From Anisodus tanguticus (Eukaryota > Streptophyta > Magnoliopsida > Solanales > Solanaceae), in contig CM067546.1 of NCBI GenBank assembly GCA_034509755.1, positions 29,875,876-29,939,875 on the forward strand: a stretch of 64,000 nucleotides of DNA, written 5' to 3'. Below the pieces are notes generated by a model. That model ran no database searches, had not been told where the DNA came from, and was given only the letters and a program-made list of their open reading frames with translations. A program made the position numbers and the translations under genes. Each line of letters starts with the position of its first letter. Position 1 is the first letter of the stretch. Shown in pieces: positions 11,376 through 21,828 of this stretch.

Positions 11376-11697
11376 CAGTTAATCAAAGAGATAATTAGGG
11401 TAAAAAATACCTCAAGTATCACTTTCTTTTTGCGTTTTCTATTTGAACTATCAGGTGTGAGAGTTTCTTACCTAAATTATTATCATCTAGTTAAAAAACA
11501 CAATTAAACTATCATTTGTTCACTTTTTCTACCTCAACTATCAGGTAGAAAAAGTGAACAAATGATAGTTTAGATAAATTTTGCTAATTAGTTGGCGATA
11601 ATTTAGATATCTTACATCTGATAGTTCATGTAGAATTAGCTAAAAATAAAAGTGATATTTAAAATGTGTTTTTAATCCTTATCTCTTTGATTAACTG
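11376..11697. mobile_element. Fold-back MITE, copy 1
   Basis: The 322-base segment folds on itself: the left end CAGTTAATCAAAGAGATAA has its reverse complement at the right end (TTATCTCTTTGATTAACTG), and the match continues inward with gaps. The middle is a near-perfect palindrome around CTACCTCAACTATCAGGTAG, with arms that read CTATCATTTGTTCACTTTT and its complement. There is no coding capacity. A second copy is at 13450-13739. The superfamily is not clear to me because no convincing target duplication was seen. Confidence 0.75.
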
Positions 11698-12537
11698 TTT
11701 GCATTTAATGAAGAAGATAGATGATAATCTATCTTGTAAGCTGTAACTAACGTTTCTGGATAAATTTTCTAAATAGTCATTTTTTAATCTTTGTGATTGA
11801 AAAATTATTATTCACGTTATTGATTCATAAAGTTTTAAATTTTACAGTAAAATTTTAAGACGTTATCATAGTGTATTATATATTTTGTGGAGTTTGAACT
11901 TCATTACGGTAGTAACATTTTTAACATGACTGAAAAGTGACCCATGAGTGATATTTTTCTACTGACATTTTTAGCTTATTGCAGTAAAGTATGAAATTTA
12001 TCTAGTGCCAATTGCTCCTGTTTTTTTTTTCTGTTTCGTCTCCCAAACAATTTAAATACAAATGACGCAAAGCGATTTCACATATTGAGGTGGAAATTAA
12101 ATTGTGTGTTTTCACATGTCTTATAGTAGTGCTCGATTTTTTTTTTTTTTTGATTGATAAATAATAAGGAAAAATAAAACGACATAATATCAACATCGTT
12201 TTCATTAACTACATACGTGTCCTTTTATCCTTTCGCTCGCCCGCCGCTGGTGGAAGCAAGTTAGCCACCACCTAATGCGTATTTCTTGGCTAAAAAAGAC
12301 AACGTCAATAGTATATATTTACGATAAATCATAAATTAATAACGTTGTTAAAACCAAATCAAGTTAGTGTACAAATTCATTTTGACCAAGTTAGTTTAGA
12401 AAATTATAAACAGAGATGATGTATTGAATTCTTCCAAATCGAAGTTCTACAATAACGTAGAAGATACTACAAGAATATAGCTCTCCAGCTGCCTACTTTA
12501 GTCTCATCCCAGGTGCCTCTCTCTGACTGCTCAATTA
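11698..12537. other. Unassigned AT-rich spacer
   Basis: No gene seen. Contains T homopolymers near 12020 and 12138 and low-complexity AT sequence. Confidence 0.5.
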
Positions 12538-12931
12538 TGTTTAGAAGGACATGATTTGAAATCGTTTGATTTGAAGTGAAAATTTTATTTGTACATCAAT
12601 TTGAATTTCTTTAACATATATTTTTTTTATTGACATAAAAATCTTATAAGTTGTAAAAATTATCAAAATTTTCTTAATTCTTAGGCAATCTTACCAAATG
12701 AGCAAGTCATAGTTCATAACAAAATTAATACACGGCTAGAAATTGTACACTTTTAAGTCATGACATAGCCACACCTTTGTATATATATATAATATAAACT
12801 ATGTGTTGGACAATTATATTCAATACAATATAAAGTCGATCAATTGGTATATATCTACTAATTTATGGATCTTTTTATACAAAATATAAACTTATGTTGT
12901 ATACTTTTAAGTCATGACATAGTCATTCCTT

Positions 12932-12962
<31 letters not shown>

Positions 12963-13246
12963 ATGTATTAAACAATTATATTCAATACAATATAAAGTCG
13001 ATCTATTGGTATATATCTACTAATTTATGGATCTTTTTATACAAAATATAAATTTATGGGTCAAATTTTATATTTAAAAAAAAATTGAAATCATGATTTG
13101 GAATCCCAAATCACACCTTTTTGGATGATTTGGGATTTCAAACCATGAGATGAAGTTGAAGTTTAAGTTATGTTCAAATTACATAAACAAACATGATTTA
13201 AAATCAAATTATGAAATCATAGTTTGTAAACGTATGGCCAAACGCC
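12538..13246. mobile_element. Possible MITE-like relic with internal duplication
   Basis: The right end, read on the minus strand, begins AGGCGTTTGGCCATACG and leads into words like ATGATTTCATAATTTGATTT. The left end has the mirrored set (TGTTTAGAAGGACATGATTTG). This pattern is familiar from short non-coding DNA elements of dicots. The end repeats are imperfect and no target duplication was established, so the call is tentative. Confidence 0.35.
12747..13057. repeat. Tandem duplication of about 155 bases
   Basis: Two head-to-tail copies at about 12747-12896 and 12901-13057 share ACTTTTAAGTCATGACATAG, a (TA)n run, TTATATTCAATACAATATAA and CTACTAATTTATGGATC. Most differences are in the length of the TA run. 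Confidence 0.85.
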
Positions 13247-13449
13247 TAGTTAATTTGAACTCCAATAACTTAAGACTTTTTTATAGTCAAAATTGCAATT
13301 GAGTCAAATGCCCAGTTGTCCTTTCCATATACTTGCATTTGGTCCGTTGACCATTAGATGAAATTGATCTCATGGGTTTAGTTTGAAATATACTGCCCAA
13401 CTTCTCAAAAAATAAGCATCATTTGAGTCTTTGAGACTTTTTTTTTAAG

Positions 13450-13739
13450 AAATAAGGGTTAGAAACACACCTCGAGTATCACTTTTTTTTCCTATCAGAA
13501 CTATCAAGTGTGATAGTTTTTATCTAAACTATGACCAACTAGTTTGCAAAACAGATATCAACTATCATTTGTTCACTTCAATTGCGCGATAGTTGAGGTA
13601 GGAAAAGTAAACAAATGATAATTGAGGTGTGTTTTGCTAACTAGTTGGTGATAGTTTATGTAGGAAACTTTCACACACCTGATAGTTCAGATAGAAACTC
13701 AAAAAAGGTAATACTCAAGGTGTGTTTTAACCCTTATTT
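13450..13739. mobile_element. Fold-back MITE, copy 2
   Basis: Ends AAATAAGGGTTAGAAACACAC (minus its last base) and the complement of AAATAAGGGTTAAAACACAC form a terminal inverted repeat; the centre again pairs CTATCATTTGTTCACTT with its complement. It shares inner words with copy 1 (AACTATCA, TGATAGTT, GTATCACTTT) but is clearly diverged. Non-coding. Confidence 0.72.
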
Positions 13740-14441
13740 TTTTTTTTTACACAAAACAGTTCTAGTCAATGGAAAAATTAAATAGGCATTCAGAAGAATT
13801 AGCCCTGACTTTCGGTCCATAATGTCGAGGGAAGAACTTCTCATATTGGGAAATCGTATGAATTTAGTATAGGATATCAGTAACTATTAGAGCTAGTGCA
13901 AGCAAAACAATGACATTTGTAAGTCTCACGTACCAAATTTCCATCTATAATTGTTAGATGGGACACAAGTTTTAATAAAAATTTGCCTGCATTTGATATT
14001 TATATCACTTATATTACTAAATCAATAAATGTAAAATATTTATCTTTCATATACTTATTTGATATTTAATTATGATTAAGTGATATGTTTTCTATCGAGG
14101 TTAATATATCCCATTTTTTCAAATTTATTTGGACGTCAATTGCACGTGTATGTTGGTTGTTAGATGATTGAAATACCCTTCACCACCCTCCCCTACTCAA
14201 TCACCAATCATTTTCTTGGGTAATCAATTTTTTTTTTTTTTTTTTTTTTAACTTTTGGACGATATTTGATATAAAAATATTTTCATCCTTAACCAGAAAT
14301 ATGAATTTGACTTTTGAAAATGGAGAAACTACATCTGAGCTGTGGTGGGTCACTAGTTTGTATTTTGCAATGACTCAGAGCTCCTCCTACATACAAATCA
14401 AGAACCTCAACCACATCCACTCACCCTCTAACAAAAAAAAA
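13740..14441. other. Unassigned spacer
   Basis: No gene seen. It contains a long T run near 14229-14250 and ordinary AT-rich sequence. Confidence 0.5.
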
Positions 14442-14702
14442 AGTAGTCCCCGAAGCATAGCTGGATGACAAAGGATGTGAACTTAAAATCCAGCTGGAGG
14501 TCTACGACTTGAGTTTGAATCTTGATAGGAGCACTTTGTTCTCTTCTGGGATAGGACCTTGTATGTGATATCAATTGTTGTGTTCTCAAACCCTAGTCAT
14601 TCAGGCACATCCGCGATTTACTAGTAGTAGTGTTGAAGGACCGATACTACTATCTTCAGGAATAATCTGACGTAAGATATGAAGCTGGATATCAAAAAAA
14701 TA
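14442..14702 (+). mobile_element. tRNA-type SINE
   Basis: The head contains an A-box-like stretch (AGCATAGCTGGAT) and about 55 bases later a degenerate B-box (GAGTTTGAATC), the spacing of a tRNA-derived RNA polymerase III promoter. The body reads CGCGATTTACTAGTAGTAGTG and ATCTGACGTAAG, and the tail is A-rich with AAAAAAATAAATTAAAA. The 3' part is repeated at 58383-58513, which supports a dispersed family. The family name is not known to me. Confidence 0.7.
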
Positions 14703-14940
14703 AATTAAAAAAATTAAAAAATAATCTCAAAAGCCAAAAATCTCTTAAAATTATTCATTGTGAATCACAGCTGTGGAGTCATTTTGAGGGCCCAATTGGT
14801 AGGTATTCTATATGAACGTATGTAGGAGTAGATGTAACTTTTAACTGCCTTGCAGATATTTATGTGAAAGGACGAAACAAGAAAAGAAGGTCCATTTCGT
14901 TTTATTATTGCGCAATTAACCCTATATTGTTAGATTTATA

Positions 14941-14966
14941 TAAGGTTGGCCAGTGGGCCGGGTCGG
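14941..14966 (+). repeat. Left terminal inverted repeat of the hAT element
   Basis: TAAGGTTGGCCAGTGGGCCG and following bases; compared with the right end it carries two substitutions in the outer ten bases. Confidence 0.8.
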
Positions 14967-15555
14967 TCCGGTCCCGCCCCAATCCCGCCCCGGTCCCGCC
15001 CCAACCTCGACATTTAAAAAAAAAATTGCGGTATCAGGACTCAAACTGGGACGGGACATGGTCTTATCCCGACCCGTCCCGCCCACCCCAGTCCCGCCCC
15101 CGATCCTGCCCTAAACCCCGCATCAATCTTTGCATCAACGACCATTTTACATTTAGGCCGTTGTGCAACGGTCATTTTTGGCCTTCCCAACCCCCTTAAT
15201 ATTTATTTTAAACCCATAATTATTATATTTACACTTTAACCCAATTTTTCAACTATAAATACTTCATTTTCTCTTCATTTTTCTCATAAATCTTCCTACA
15301 ATCTCTCAATCTATCTCTCTACAATTCTACATTATCTACTAAATATTGAGTTTTATTTATTCATTTGGGAGTGAAGTTGGCAACTAGCTTGAGGATCTTC
15401 CACCGAACAAAGTTTCGATTTTCAACCTCTCGATTACCCGTCGACGTTACGTCGGCGTTTGTTACATTCGTTCCTTCATTAAATTATTATTGTATGTTTA
15501 TTTTATTTAGCGCACTTAATTTCATTTACTTTAATTATTTATTAGTATAATTATA

Positions 15556-16269
15556 ATGGAAGGATTTAAACGTATGCTTACGAGTAATGGTCAGACTTCT
15601 TCTAGTAGGGGCAACAAGAACAATGGTACTTCTTCTAGTCATCCTATTTCTAGACAGAATCCTATTCCTACACAAGATGATTTTGTTGATACTGAACATT
15701 TTCCTACAATACCATTAGATTTAGACGAGGAGCTATTTTCTGAAACTCAAGAAAACTTTAATTTAGACGATGATCTAGATGATACACCCACTAATATAGA
15801 TGACAACACACCCACTAATATAGATGACAACACACCCACTAATATAGATGACAACACACCCACTAATATAGATGACAACACACTCACTAGTGCACCTTCA
15901 ACTGAAATGCCTCCTATTCCCCCTAGTATGAGACGAGGTCCAGCAAAACGACCATTAAAATCAGATGCATGGACATTTTTTGATAGGGACGTAGAGAATC
16001 AAGTAGCTAGATGTAAGATTTGTAAAGATGTTTCAAAATTTAAAATCGAAAAAGGTCACGGTGGGACGGGGGGTTTAATGAGACACATAGCAATGGCTCA
16101 TCCAGCCAGGTATGCCCAATACGACGCTTCAAAATCGGGTGCGCAAACGTCTGCTCCATCGGGACAAGGTTCACATACTGTCCCGAATCAAGTACAAGGT
16201 CAAATTAACTCCACGACGGGGGGAATTGTAGGCCTAATTACAATAAACATAGAGATAGGGAAGCAATAG
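15556..16269 (+). pseudogene. hAT transposase, N-terminal part with BED finger
   Basis: A 237-codon frame from the ATG at 15556 (MEGFKRMLTSNG). Residues 1-75 are Ser/Asn-rich and acidic. Residues 77-108 are four copies of TPTNIDDN. A BED-type zinc finger occupies about residues 135-180: AWTFFDRDV, then CKIC, then GGTGGLMRHIAMAHP, giving a C-x2-C...H-x4-H pattern that binds transposon ends in hAT proteins. A one-base frameshift near 16220 ends this frame; the next piece starts in another frame at about 16225. The start suits plant Ac/RICESLEEPER-like transposases. Confidence 0.82.
15784..15879 (+). repeat. Four perfect or near-perfect 24-base repeats in the transposase
   Basis: Four consecutive units encode TPTNIDDN; a fifth diverged unit (TLTS) follows. 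The near identity of the units at base level suggests recent slippage. Confidence 0.9.
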
Positions 16270-16283
16270 CAAAATTAGTTGTT

Positions 16284-16889
16284 GTGGAGGGTTTGCCTTT
16301 TTCATTTCATTCATCTCCTGGTTTTATTCATTACATTAGAGAAATGTATAATCCTGCTTTTAACGATTTTCCTAGATCAAATGTTAAGAGAGATGTATTT
16401 AAATTTGCACATGATTATCAACAGTATTTACGTTATTCATTATATCATTTTAATGGCAAAGTGGCTATCACTTCTGATATAGGCCGTAGTACTAACGACC
16501 ATGATTATTTAACGGTAATCTGTCATTGGATAGATTATAAATGGTCTATCCAAAAACGTATCTTAGCGTATAGATATATAGATGATAGGCACACTGGTAC
16601 TTTTATTGCAGAAAATATTTATCAAGTGTGCGATTATTACAGAATAACTGATAAAATTATGACTATTACATTAGATAACGCCTCTTCTAACAATTATGCT
16701 ATTACAATTTTAAAAAATAGTTTAACTCCATCCTTTTCAGATCATTTTCATATAAAATGTGCGTGCCATATATATAACTTAGTTGTAAATAATGGTCTAT
16801 CACTTTTTGAAGACATTCTTAGTAAAATACAATTTGCTATAAACTTTATTTTAAAAAATAATAGAATACAACGAAAAAAAAGAATATAA
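16284..16889 (+). pseudogene. hAT transposase, catalytic core part
   Basis: The frame is really open from about 16225, upstream of its first ATG. It contains the typical segment GLPFSFHSSPGFIHYI, the catalytic-region motif AITSDIGRSTNDHDYL near 16460 (first Asp of the RNase-H-like fold), TITLDNASSNNYAI near 16672, and CACHIYNLVV near 16762, which corresponds to the C-x2-H motif before the hAT insertion domain. It ends at TAA after an A-rich run (KNNRIQRKKRI), probably a slippage frameshift. In an active element this core would cut and join the transposon ends. Confidence 0.82.
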
Positions 16890-17001
16890 AAAAACTTGTC
16901 ACGATTGCCAACTACCTTATAGAAAAATTTCAGAAGAAGTACCCACTAGGTGAAATTCTTTATACAAGCAACTACTTGTTGCTTAAGACTATAGAAAACC
17001 T

Positions 17002-18054
17002 ATAACTTTATTTTTTAACTCTCATAATCAAAATCCAGCTGATATGGTTGTAGATAGCGATTGGGGAAAAATTTCCGAACTTATTGTATTTGTAGAGAAT
17101 TTTTTTCAAGCAACAAAAGAATTTTCCGGTATATATTATCCTACTATTTCAACTATGTTGTTTTATATAGCTCTAATATTTTTACTGCTTAATAAATATA
17201 TGGATAAACCAAACTTATAAGGCGCTATTAAAAAAATATTTATCAAAATAAAAAAATATTTTATTCCTATTCCCACTATTTATATTATTGGTGTTGTATT
17301 AAATTCGACTATTAAAATAAGCAGTACTAAATCACTTTTTGAAACTATTTTTGATTGTATAGCAGTACTCTCACCTCCAAGTCCCAAAAATTTAAATCAC
17401 CCACCACCTATTGAACAAACTAAAGAAGAAGTGTTTTCTAGTGTAGAAGACGAATGCAAAAAACTTTATTGGTTTTACCAACAAGAAAGTGCTAGCAACC
17501 TACCGACTTCCATACCATCTTTTTCTTCTTCAACACAACCTCACAAAAGACATGCTGTTTCTGCGGCTAGTATTGAAAGCCTCATAAATAGAACGTGCGG
17601 CCATATCGCTACTAACCAAATTAGCGAGTTTGATATTTTTGTTTTGCAGGATTCTGTAGCGTACCAAGCAGTTCTCAATAAAGAAAGACGTGAAGACTTG
17701 CTAAAGTACTGGAGGGCGAATGAGAAGACCTTTCCGACACTTTCAATGATGGCCCGAGATGTTTTGAACATTCAAGCGTCATCAACGGCGTCTGAAAGCA
17801 TATTTTTTGCCGGCAGATAACAAATAGGAGAGCACATACACTCATTAGCCGGAGACAACTTGAAGATTCCAGTATTATTCAGAGATTGGATACGAGCGGA
17901 GCAGAGAATGTGCGGTCAACCGGAGATCAACGAAGAAGAAGACAAAAACTACAACGAAATCTTATCCGAATGTGGTGGAAGCGACGTAGAGCAATTTGAC
18001 CAACAAATACCAATTCCAACCGAAGAACCACAAGAAATTATCAAGAAACTATAA
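17002..18054 (+). pseudogene. hAT transposase, C-terminal part with dimerisation domain
   Basis: One frame runs from 17002 to 18054 with only two stops (TAA at 17218 and at 17818). Recognisable parts are ITLFFNSHNQNPADMV, DWGKISELIVFVENFFQ (middle of RICESLEEPER-type transposases) and the dimerisation segment DLLKYWRANEKTFPTLSMMA followed by RDVLNIQASSTASESIFF. The end is an acidic tail (NEEEDKNYNEIL, DVEQFDQQ). Between 16890 and 17001 the frame is lost by small indels. Confidence 0.8.
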
Positions 18055-18406
18055 CAGGTTTTTTTTAAAATGTAATTTTTTTAATTGCAATTTTACTATG
18101 TAATTTGCAAATTTTGAACAACACCACAAAGTTGCAATTTTGACAATTGTATTTGTATTACAAAAAAATCATATGTCTATTAAATAATATAAGAGACACA
18201 AAAATAGCCTTGAGATGTTTTTATTACACTATCTTGTTCAATTATTGAGTTGTTTATATATGTTATTTTTAAAATTAAGTGCAAAAAAAAAAAAAAAAAC
18301 CGCCCGATCCTGATCCTACCCCAACCCGATTCCGTCGGGATCGGGACGAGACTTCGGTAAATCCCGCCTGTCCCGCCCCGATTCCGCCAAACCCGGCCCG
18401 ACCATC

Positions 18407-18433
18407 CCGAACCCGGCCCACTGGCCACCCCTA
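18407..18433 (-). repeat. Right terminal inverted repeat of the hAT element
   Basis: Reads TAGGGGTGGCCAGTGGGCC on the minus strand and continues GGGTTCGG. The element end coincides with the truncation point of Copia B1. Confidence 0.82.
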
Positions 18434-19329
18434 GTTGATTCTATCGGCTTGGAGGAGAGATGGTGACCGGGGGATGCCAGGTAGCTATTCCGGCAGTTCG
18501 GCGAGACTGGCTGGTAGGCCGACCGGATTCTAATGGTAGAAGATGGTGACTGGACAGTGGGGGTGGTGGTGGCGGACTGATGCAATTTATGAAGTATGAC
18601 GGGGGATGTGCCAGACTCGTCTAGAAAGCTATAGTTTGTGTTTTGGAATTTTTGAATATTTGCAAAAGGAAAAATCGTCTCATCAAACGTAACGTGATGA
18701 GAGATGTGAATTTGTCGAGTGGACAAGTCATAGCACAAATAGTCCCTATGATTAGACAGGAAACCTACAAAGACACATGGAATGGTTCGAGGTGCTAATT
18801 TATGAGGGGCGGTGACGCAAGGTTTGGGTAACACAAGCAACTGAAAATCCAAAGGTGATCATAGGAGGGAATCCGACGGTATAAATTTTTGGTTGGGGTC
18901 ATGTTATGAAGAGTACTAGTAGGTAAAATATTAAGGACGTATTCTACCATTTTAACTGCATAAACCCAAAAGGAGGAAGGGAGAGGCATGGAAATGGAAA
19001 GTACGACCCATCTTATTTATGGTGCGAATGATTCGTTCTGCTTTGCCATTCTGAGGGGAGGTGTGGGGACACGAAAATAGAAAAACCATGCCATTATTCT
19101 TATAGAATTTGTGAAACATGGAATTATTAAACTCACGACCATTATCACATTGAAAAGATTTAATGGCTTTTTCAAATTGAGTTTTGATAAAAGTGTGAAA
19201 TTCCAGAAATTTGGCAAAAACATCCGACTTGAATTTTAGTGGGTAGATCCAAATAAAGTGAGAGTAATCATCTAATAGGACTAGATAATATTTATGTCCC
19301 AGAGAGCTAGTAATGAGAGATGTCCACAA
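18434..19329 (-). pseudogene. integrase of B1 (broken)
   Basis: In minus-strand order: core DYSHFIWIYPLKFKSDV, CDNGREFNN (the second catalytic Asp region), FSCPHTSPQNGKAER (NGxxER motif), then after a shift VEYVLNILPTSTLHNMTP and FSCLCYP, and after another shift TIPCVFVGF and CYDLSTRQIHIS. The frame is broken at least at about 18985 and 18845. The last 110 codons of the frame beginning at 18852 run on across the hAT terminus and are not element sequence. Confidence 0.85.
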
Positions 19330-19403
19330 ATCAGCATGAACAATATCAAAAGGAGCAAACGTAACACTAAGAGATGATTTAAACAGAAGGAGAACATGTT
19401 TTC

Positions 19404-20365
19404 CTAACTGACGAGAAACATAATTTTAGGCAAGTTTCCCATTATTACAACGAATAAAATTATTGCTTCTAAGAAAATTAAAAACAGGGGCTCTTGAGTG
19501 TCCAAGCCTATTATGCCAAGTTGACGGAGAGATGGCCGCGAAGGAGGTGTTTTAGCGGGAACTGGCAGCGGAGGTGGATGGAAAATGATAGAGATTCCCC
19601 GTGCTATTGTATCTCGTAAGAGGTGTCCCCGTACGAAGATCATTCACAGTAAAACTAAAAGGGTCAAAGTCAACAGGGACGGAATTATTACGAGTAAATG
19701 TTTGGACAAATATTAAGTTTATAATGATGATAGGAGCATACAAGATGTTATTTAGGGAGAATGGTGGGTGAGGTGGTTGGGTGTATGTGGTACCATAGCC
19801 TTGAATTGGAATGTAATGTCTATTATCAACAGTGATAAATTTAGGATACTTTAAACGAAACAGTTCTGGAAGATTACCTACAGACCGGGTGAGGTGAGAT
19901 GTGGCCCTCGTATCCATGTACCAATTTTTATCGGGCTGTTGCATATTTAAGGAGCTGAAGGCCTGGCCCAAATCAGTGGGGGCCAGGCCCACTAAAACCT
20001 GCTGCTGCGACGTGAAGTGGACTTGTTGCTGGCTTGGTCCAGGTGCAGAAAAAGGCCTCTGCCTTGAATCTGGTCCGGGGCCCAACAAACCCATAGAAGG
20101 GTAAGTCTGTTGGGCCAGTGAAGCTGGTAGCTGTAATGCAGCCCAGTTCGGGTTGATGGGCCACTAGCCTGTGGCGGCCCACTTACTAGAAGTAGGGGCA
20201 TGCTGCTGGCCCTTTCCACCGCGGCCACACCCCTTCCCTTTTCCACGATTTCAGCCGCGGTCGCCTCCACCACCGCGACTGGCTATCTGGGGGTGGTTGC
20301 TGGTTGGTGGTGGTGTTATATTGCAGCGTGTTTTCAATTGCTAACGCCTTTTGGTTGTGTTCATC
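19404..20365 (-). pseudogene. protease and pre-integrase region of B1
   Basis: The frame 19552-20094 holds the Pro/Gln-rich end of gag and the protease. The catalytic triplet reads DTR instead of DTG in NWYMDTRATSHLTRS near 19910-19870, so the active-site Gly is replaced by Arg. Downstream are HPPFSLNNILYAP and DPFSFTVNDLRTGTPLTRY. A shift near 19560 leads into the pre-integrase segment (19404-19500, with HNRLGHS-like sequence in another frame). The protein would have cut the gag-pol polyprotein. Confidence 0.8.
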
Positions 20366-21040
20366 CTATTTGACACGTCTAGTTTCCTCCAAAAGTAATT
20401 GGGAGCGTGCCTTGTTGAAACTCGGTAGTGGGTCGGCTTGTTGAATCATGAATGTGAGAGTATCAAATTCACCTTTCGGTAAACCCGCAACAAGTTGTAG
20501 AACCATCTTAGTGTCGGAAACGAGCGTCCCCACGTTGGATAATTGGTCTGCAACTAATTTCAATTGTCTGCAATATTCTGACATGTTGGAAAAAAATTCG
20601 AGACGTGTATTATTTAATTGTTCCTTCAAATACACTGCTCGAGTATTTTTGTTGTCCTGAAAATTTTCTTCCAATCGAATCTATAATTCACGAGCTGTGG
20701 CACCTGTTTTCATGATCGTGTGGAAGAGGTCTTTAGATATCCCCATAGATTCACTGTTTGACAATAGTGTCAAGACGACGCCATGTCGAGTCTGCAATTT
20801 CTAGGGGGCGAGGGATGGAGTCATCTATATGATCAAGTACGTTGTACGCACAAGCGTGGATATTGAAGAGTTCAACCCACGAAGAGTATTGACCGTCTTC
20901 CTGATCAAGAATTAATGTGATTAAATTCTTGATATTTGAGATGGTGAAAGCAGGATGGAAAGGGGATGTAGATGATGGAGGGGGTTATCTACGACGATTG
21001 TGGATGATGCGGAAGCATTAGGAGATGTGGGAGGAGACAT
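20366..21040 (-). pseudogene. gag of B1 (broken)
   Basis: The probable ATG is at 21040 (MSPPTSPNASAS). The capsid-like part includes FQDNKNTRAVYLKEQL, EYCRQLKLVADQLSNVGT and LPKGEFDTLTFMIQQADPL in the frame 20366-20674. Several frame breaks separate the start from this segment. The tail near 20200-20290 is Gly/Arg-rich without a zinc knuckle. Upstream, at 21131-21144, the leader contains a run of fourteen G (C on the coding strand). Confidence 0.8.
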
Positions 21041-21200
21041 GGTGGCTCAACGAAAACACAGAAACCCGTGAAAAGAAAAGGAAAGAAAAAAAAATTCTGG
21101 TTGATGAGGCAAAAAAAAATTTCAGCCGAGTGGGGGGGGGGGGTTCCGGCGACGATAGGTAGGGATTTTTTTAGGGTTTAGGTTTTGGTTGTTGTTACCA

Positions 21201-21448
21201 TGTAAGAGTGTATTAATCTCCCTTGGGGACCCTTTCTCATTAATACAAAATATATATAGGTGTACAATGTTGAATCCTTCTATAATAAGGATCCTAATTC
21301 TACCACAATTATACAACACAAAATATGGTAAATACTGCCTATGTACACGTGCTAAGAGAATGATTAAGATAGAAAAAAATAATCTGGAAATATATGAAAA
21401 TAATCTGGATATTTCATTAGGGTTGAATACACATGTCGATCCACCACA
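21201..21448 (-). repeat. 5' LTR of B1
   Basis: The inner end TGTAAGAGTGTATTAATCTC on the plus strand corresponds to the B2 LTR end (TGTAAGATGATATTAATCTC). The primer site just inside is degenerate (TGGTAACAACAACC on the minus strand). The outer end is placed at CCACCACA by the expected terminal CA but is not confirmed by a target duplication. Confidence 0.75.
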
Positions 21449-21558
21449 ATACCACAAAACTTAAAAAATAAAACAACATAAATATAACCAAAATACCATG
21501 AAACATGACACAAAAAAAAAACTAAAATGTAAACAAACCAACAGTATTAACACGTTCT

Positions 21559-21828
21559 TCACCACCCATTATAAACGGCCTCATTGTCGAATTCACCGGT
21601 GTGTGGAAATAATTTCTTCCTTATAAAGCGCAATTTTCTTCTTAGTTCATTATTATCTCCACTGAGAGCATTGTAAAGAGCCCTTAGAAAATTCATCTCT
21701 TTTTAGATCATCAGCCTCTTGAGATAGTCGGTGATTCGCGTTAACAACATTGTTATGATAAGCAATACAGGGGAGGGGAGGTCATGTGGTCTACCGTTAG
21801 GATGTGTAACACTTCGAGATGTGGCCAT
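21559..21828 (-). pseudogene. Small unrecognised gene remnant with helical segment
   Basis: From the ATG at 21828 (MATSRSVTHPNGRP) the product runs about 90 residues if two one-base shifts (near 21760 and 21700) are allowed for. The middle is a charged, probably coiled-coil helix (RLSQEADDLKR, EMNFLRALYNALSGD, NELRRKLRFIRKK) and the end is FDNEAVYNGW followed by TGA at 21559. I do not recognise the family. It could be a host gene fragment or part of an unidentified element. Confidence rests only on consistent amphipathic codon content after the shifts. Confidence 0.4.

Larger units (their letters stand above)
14941..18433 (+). mobile_element. hAT DNA transposon, decayed autonomous copy
   Basis: Terminal inverted repeats of about 26 bases share GGCCAGTGGGCCGGG at 14948 and, inverted, at 18412-18426. 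Subterminal regions are GC-rich with repeated CCCGCCCC words at both ends. Inside is a broken transposase with a BED zinc finger, an RNase-H-like core and a hAT dimerisation end. The expected 8-base target duplication is absent: the left flank is GATTTATA and the right flank GTTGATTC. The right flank is Copia B1 coding sequence while the left is not, so one side was rearranged after insertion. Confidence 0.88.
18434..21448 (-). mobile_element. B1: truncated Copia element, 5' half only
   Basis: Minus-strand Copia element with its 5' LTR at 21201-21448, then gag, protease and integrase. It stops within the integrase-RT linker, at the motif corresponding to HPMETRS of B2, where the hAT terminus begins. 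Reverse transcriptase, RNase H and the 3' LTR are missing. Closest relative in the window is B2 (23405-28295). The left boundary is exact because it is the hAT end; the right boundary is uncertain by about ten bases. Confidence 0.85.

Noticed and set aside
14864..15199. 111-codon frame covering the left hAT end
   Set aside because: It reads across the terminal inverted repeat and the GC-rich CCCGCCCC subterminal words; start and end bear no relation to the transposase.
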